From Halorientalis persicus (lineage in GTDB: Archaea; Halobacteriota; Halobacteria; Halobacteriales; Haloarculaceae): DNA of 64,000 bases. Location: the NCBI RefSeq assembly GCF_900110215.1, contig NZ_FOCX01000006.1, positions 62,001 through 126,000 of the forward strand, written 5' to 3'. The position numbers were made by a program, and so were the translations under genes. Below, piece by piece: positions 61,181 through 64,000 of the stretch; within the stretch, counting starts at the first letter, position 1, and each line of letters opens with the position of its first letter. The notes below the pieces were generated by a model. It ran no database searches and had not been told where the DNA came from. It was given only the letters and a program-made list of their open reading frames with translations.

Positions 61181-61993
61181 TCAGTAGATCGTCGACAGTT
61201 CGATGACCGTCCGCCGGAGGAAGACGGTCCCACCGTGGTCCCCGCCTTCGTCCACCTTGCAGTAGAACTCCCCATCACGGGCGCTCTCTTCCCACCCACT
61301 ACGACTGAAGTACTGGTCCCAGGCGTCGGACGCGGCCATCTCCGACACGTTGATCGAGACGTTCCCCGCGTCTGTGGGCTGGAAGTACTGGTTGCCGTTC
61401 GGGTCCGGCCCCGGGAACAGCTTCGCCGAGCCCTCGTCGACGTGTTGCCCGACCAGCACGACTGAGGTCTGACCACCGAGGCTGATGTTCCCGCGGAGTG
61501 AGATCAGCGACAGCGTCGCCCGTTTCTCCGGTCGACACTCGAAGGTCGGTCGATGACGGACGAGTTGCCCCTGCCGGCCGAGCCGGAACAACCCGCCAAT
61601 CTCGTAGACGAACCGCGTCGGGACGTCTTTCGAATCCAGCACGAGTGCCCTGGGGTCGAGCGTCCGCTCGATGATCGGCGTTTCCGGGTCGGTCGTCGTG
61701 TTGTTGATCCGTACGAACAGTCTCGACTCGGTCGTCCGGAGCGAACTCCCGCCGAGTTCGACTTCGAGCGCCCGCCCGGGAATGTCCTCCTCGTGAATCT
61801 CCTCGTAGGTCTGGGCGACCCCCTGCATCGTCCGGTCGGCGCTGTTGGCCCTCTCGCCGGCCTGGAGGTCGTTGAGCGCGTCGAACCCGCTGATGTAGAC
61901 GAACCCGATCCCGCTGACGATGATCGCGAACGTGAGCGTGAACGCGACCAGATCCGACACCGCCCGTTGCCGCCGTGTGTCCCCGTCGAACAT
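61181..61993 (-). CDS. pilin-like protein, last gene of module 2 operon
   Basis: The start is the ATG at 61993 (MFDGDTRRQRAVSDLVAFTLTFAIIV). The 270-residue protein has the leader RQRAVSD as in its module 1 counterpart (RNRAVSD), a helix (about 10-34), the shared motifs IGGLFRLGRQG with RPTFECR (about 131-152) and DAWDQYF (about 224). It ends with FLRRTVIELSTIY, parallel to SVTRTLINFEFET. It follows the fourth gene by one base. Confidence 0.82.
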   Translation of the reverse strand: MFDGDTRRQRAVSDLVAFTLTFAIIVSGIGFVYISGFDALNDLQAGERANSADRTMQGVAQTYEEIHEEDIPGRALEVELGGSSLRTTESRLFVRINNTTTDPETPIIERTLDPRALVLDSKDVPTRFVYEIGGLFRLGRQGQLVRHRPTFECRPEKRATLSLISLRGNISLGGQTSVVLVGQHVDEGSAKLFPGPDPNGNQYFQPTDAGNVSINVSEMAASDAWDQYFSRSGWEESARDGEFYCKVDEGGDHGGTVFLRRTVIELSTIY

Positions 61994-61994
61994 A

Positions 61995-62453
61995 CTATCG
62001 CACCCCCGATTCGATCGTGATGCAGTCCTCGCCCGAATCGTACTTGACGCTCGTCGGGCCGCCCGAGAGTGCCCGCTCACAGACCGCCGTCTCGTTGCTG
62101 ATCTTGACCGGAACGGTGTACGTCGTCGTGTTCGTCCAGAGGACGACGTCGTTCTTGCCGTTGACGGCCAACTCGATGTTGTACCCACCGCCGCCGACCC
62201 GGGACGGGAGCGAGACGCTCGATCGGACATTGTACGGGTCCCCGGTGGTCGCGAGGTGGTCGACTTGGTGGATCTCGCTGATCAGTACCTCGTTCACGTC
62301 GGTGAGGCCCCGCTCGCTGACGCGTTCTTCCTGCCGGGTCACGAGCTGGCCGGCTCCGATGATCAGCCCCGAGATCAAGATCGCCGTGATCCCCAGCGTG
62401 AGTGCGTGGTTGAGGGCGATCGAGGCCGCGCGGGTGTCGCCCCGGAAGCTCAT
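61995..62453 (-). CDS. pilin-like protein, fourth gene of module 2 operon
   Basis: The 152-residue protein begins MSFRGDTRAASIALNHALTLG, with a helix at about 14-36 and then TRQEERVSERGLTDVNEVL, a helical neck, and a beta-rich outer part (SLPSRVGGGGYNIELAVNG) with two cysteines near the end. It is the counterpart of 52636-53112. Its start overlaps the third gene's stop by ATGA. Confidence 0.82.
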   Translation of the reverse strand: MSFRGDTRAASIALNHALTLGITAILISGLIIGAGQLVTRQEERVSERGLTDVNEVLISEIHQVDHLATTGDPYNVRSSVSLPSRVGGGGYNIELAVNGKNDVVLWTNTTTYTVPVKISNETAVCERALSGGPTSVKYDSGEDCITIESGVR

Positions 62454-63421
62454 GCGCCTCCCTCCTCGATCAGCGTCGTGTTGTACGTGATCCCCGGTCG
62501 CTCGTAGACGAAGGTGAACGCTGGGCGGTACACCGAAATCCGCTCCTTATCTGGGTTGTTCACCGCCGAGTATTCGCTGTCACTCCCGAACATATACGAT
62601 CCCTCCAGTGCCTGTCCGCGTGGGCCGTCGTATTTTGCGGAAATGTCGTAGGGACCGTCGACAGCCGACTCGAATTTCAGCTCATCCCACTGATTCCCGT
62701 TGACCGTTCCACTCCGGATGTCGATATCGACATTGTTCGTCGTGGTGAAGTCACTTCCCCCCTCCAGTCGAAGTATCGGTGGACCGGACGGGCTTTCCCT
62801 TACCTGAATCAGTTCGGTGTCGGAAGTCGTCTGACACGTAATCTGCATCGACCAGTAATCTGTCCCCGTCTTGTGATCCACCACGGTTACTCGGACGCCG
62901 GCACTGGTCCCACTACAGGAAAAGTCCTTGATCGTCAGATTAGCCGGACTGACCACGGACGCGTTCTCCGCAACGGGGTATGGGTCGTTGAAATCCGACG
63001 CTCCGAACGGGTGAGTAAAGCGGGTCGCAGGATTGGTTTCTTTGACAAGAACTCCCGATCCATCCATCTCAGACCTCTTTTTGTTCAAACTGACGTTCAC
63101 GTACGTCGCACTGTCGGCGAACGTCATGTTCGACAATCGGTTGCTGTAGATCGAGATGTTTTGCCGGATGGCCGTCTCGAAATTGACCAGCCCGGTGTCA
63201 TTGCGTACACGGTCGGCCATCTTCGACAGATCGCCCCGGACCATCTCCGCGGTGCGCTGGGCCTCGTCCGTGGCGTCGAAGTTCCCTTCGGTCCCGACCG
63301 TATCGGTGAACTTCAGTCCGTTGAGCAGGATGACGGAGCCGACGATGACCAGGGCGATTGTTGCCGCGCCGACGAGCAACAACTGCCCGCGTTCGTCGTC
63401 GGGGAGGCTCAAACTCACCAT
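62450..63421 (-). CDS. pilin-like protein, third gene of module 2 operon
   Basis: The start is the ATG at 63421 (MVSLSLPDDERGQLLLVGAATIALV); the frame upstream overlaps the second gene. The 323-residue protein has a helix at about 13-33, a neck (FDATDEAQRTAEMVRGDL) and a beta-rich outer domain with sequons (NISIY, NMTFA, NLTIK). It ends with RPGITYNTTLIEEGGA. It matches 53105-54061 in position, length and layout. It overlaps the second gene by 7 bases. Confidence 0.82.
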   Translation of the reverse strand: MVSLSLPDDERGQLLLVGAATIALVIVGSVILLNGLKFTDTVGTEGNFDATDEAQRTAEMVRGDLSKMADRVRNDTGLVNFETAIRQNISIYSNRLSNMTFADSATYVNVSLNKKRSEMDGSGVLVKETNPATRFTHPFGASDFNDPYPVAENASVVSPANLTIKDFSCSGTSAGVRVTVVDHKTGTDYWSMQITCQTTSDTELIQVRESPSGPPILRLEGGSDFTTTNNVDIDIRSGTVNGNQWDELKFESAVDGPYDISAKYDGPRGQALEGSYMFGSDSEYSAVNNPDKERISVYRPAFTFVYERPGITYNTTLIEEGGA

Positions 63422-64000
63422 GCGACGATTCGCACCTCCACGATGTTGTACAGGTCGGAGTTCGGCGCCACGTCGGGCATGAAGTACGGTCGCTGCTCCG
63501 ACCACTGCTCGACGGTTCTGGGCGCGTTACTGAACGTGTCACCGCAGGCCGTCCCGCTCGCGCCACTGATCCTGACCGGTTCGTCGTCGTAGATCGCCAC
63601 CGTCCGACTCGCGACGACGGCCGTGTCGGAGGGTGCGATGAGGCTCTGTGGATCGCCCGTCTCCTGTGACACTGCTTCGGACTCGATCTCGCCGTCTTCG
63701 GTCTGGTATCGGAAGTACACGTTGAAGCTGACGCTCTGATTGCTCAGCGACTGGTTTAACAGTCGCTCGAACTGGGTCGCGTCGTCGTCGAGTGTCGCGC
63801 CCTGGAAGCTCTGGGCACCGACCTGATAGCAGCGGACGATCTTGCTCAGGTTCCCGTCGTTGGCCGTCAGGGCCAGCACGTCCTCGGCTCTGGTCTCCAG
63901 GGCGCTGGTCTGCTCGCTCGTGTCGCTGGCCCACGGCCCGATATCGACGATCTGGAGGCCAAATACCAGCGACGTGAGGACGATGATCGCGGCGAAGACA
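63415..64000 (-). CDS. pilin-like protein, second gene of module 2 operon (5' end outside window)
   Basis: The reading frame is open from the stop at 63415 to the right window edge, so the start lies beyond it. The edge part encodes FAAIIVLTSLVFGLQIVDIG, a membrane helix like LLLMSSIVFALQMTAVT of the module 1 counterpart (54049-54630). The C-terminus NIVEVRIVAW is also the same type. The first gene of this operon is expected outside the window. Confidence 0.82.
   Translation of the reverse strand, partial: VFAAIIVLTSLVFGLQIVDIGPWASDTSEQTSALETRAEDVLALTANDGNLSKIVRCYQVGAQSFQGATLDDDATQFERLLNQSLSNQSVSFNVYFRYQTEDGEIESEAVSQETGDPQSLIAPSDTAVVASRTVAIYDDEPVRISGASGTACGDTFSNAPRTVEQWSEQRPYFMPDVAPNSDLYNIVEVRIVAW

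Overview
The window is a stretch of a halophilic archaeal (haloarchaeal, class Halobacteria) chromosome. The evidence is very high GC with strong third-position GC, extremely acidic proteins, archaeal TATA-type promoters often sitting about 30 bases before leaderless starts, archaeal ribosomal and RNA polymerase genes (S15, S3Ae, RpoL), the KEOPS subunit Pcc1, an archaetidylserine synthase, FAD synthase RibL, a JAMM desampylase-like protease and an archaeal NADH-module-free complex I. The genus cannot be fixed from sequence reading alone; the gene content would fit the Haloarcula/Halomicrobium side of the group.

Layout. 1-5.8 kb: a small membrane protein, two membrane-anchored LolA-like proteins (the second with a doubled domain), a DR2241-family Fe-S protein, a membrane-anchored hypothetical protein and a Trm112-like zinc protein. 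5.9-12 kb: truncated hemoglobin, purA, a small winged-helix regulator, a long disordered coiled-coil protein, rpoL and a zinc-ribbon/CAP-like membrane protein. 12.2-22.8 kb: the 11-gene nuo operon, all on the minus strand in the order A-B-CD-H-I-J1-J2-K-L-M-N, with a 196-base break before J1 that carries a TATA-like box. 22.9-26.4 kb: two paralogous lipoproteins and purEK. 26.4-32 kb: an Agl23/TIGR03663-type membrane protein, ribH, an aminotransferase, two small proteins, ribL and a JAMM protease. 32.1-49.99 kb: an S1/OB/DHH phosphoesterase, a Pro/Gln-rich protein, a secreted phospholipase-D-like protein, a 1431-residue multi-PAS histidine kinase with a degenerate receiver, a three-part FAD/Fe-S dehydrogenase, a HEAT-repeat protein, pssA, a halocyanin-like copper protein, and the information-processing operon rps15-recJ-like-pcc1-rps3ae.

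50.3-64 kb is the most unusual part. It holds two copies of one module for pilin-like (type IV pseudopilin-type) proteins. Each module is a long plus-strand protein that converges on a tightly overlapping minus-strand operon of small single-pass proteins in the same order. Module 1 is a 520-residue protein plus five small genes. Module 2 is a 1311-residue protein with CARDB-like repeats plus at least four small genes, running off the end of the window. Four proteins (the two long ones and the last gene of each operon) share an N-terminal pilin-like helix and two recurring motifs, so they form one paralogous family whose C-terminal tails have diverged. No secretion ATPase or TadC-like platform protein is seen inside the window.

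Between the two modules lie tRNA-Ala(GGC), an array of repeats that reuse the tRNA 3' end in both orientations, and a 178-residue membrane protein. This suggests that the locus has been reworked at a tRNA gene. No insertion sequence, CRISPR array or rRNA gene was recognised.
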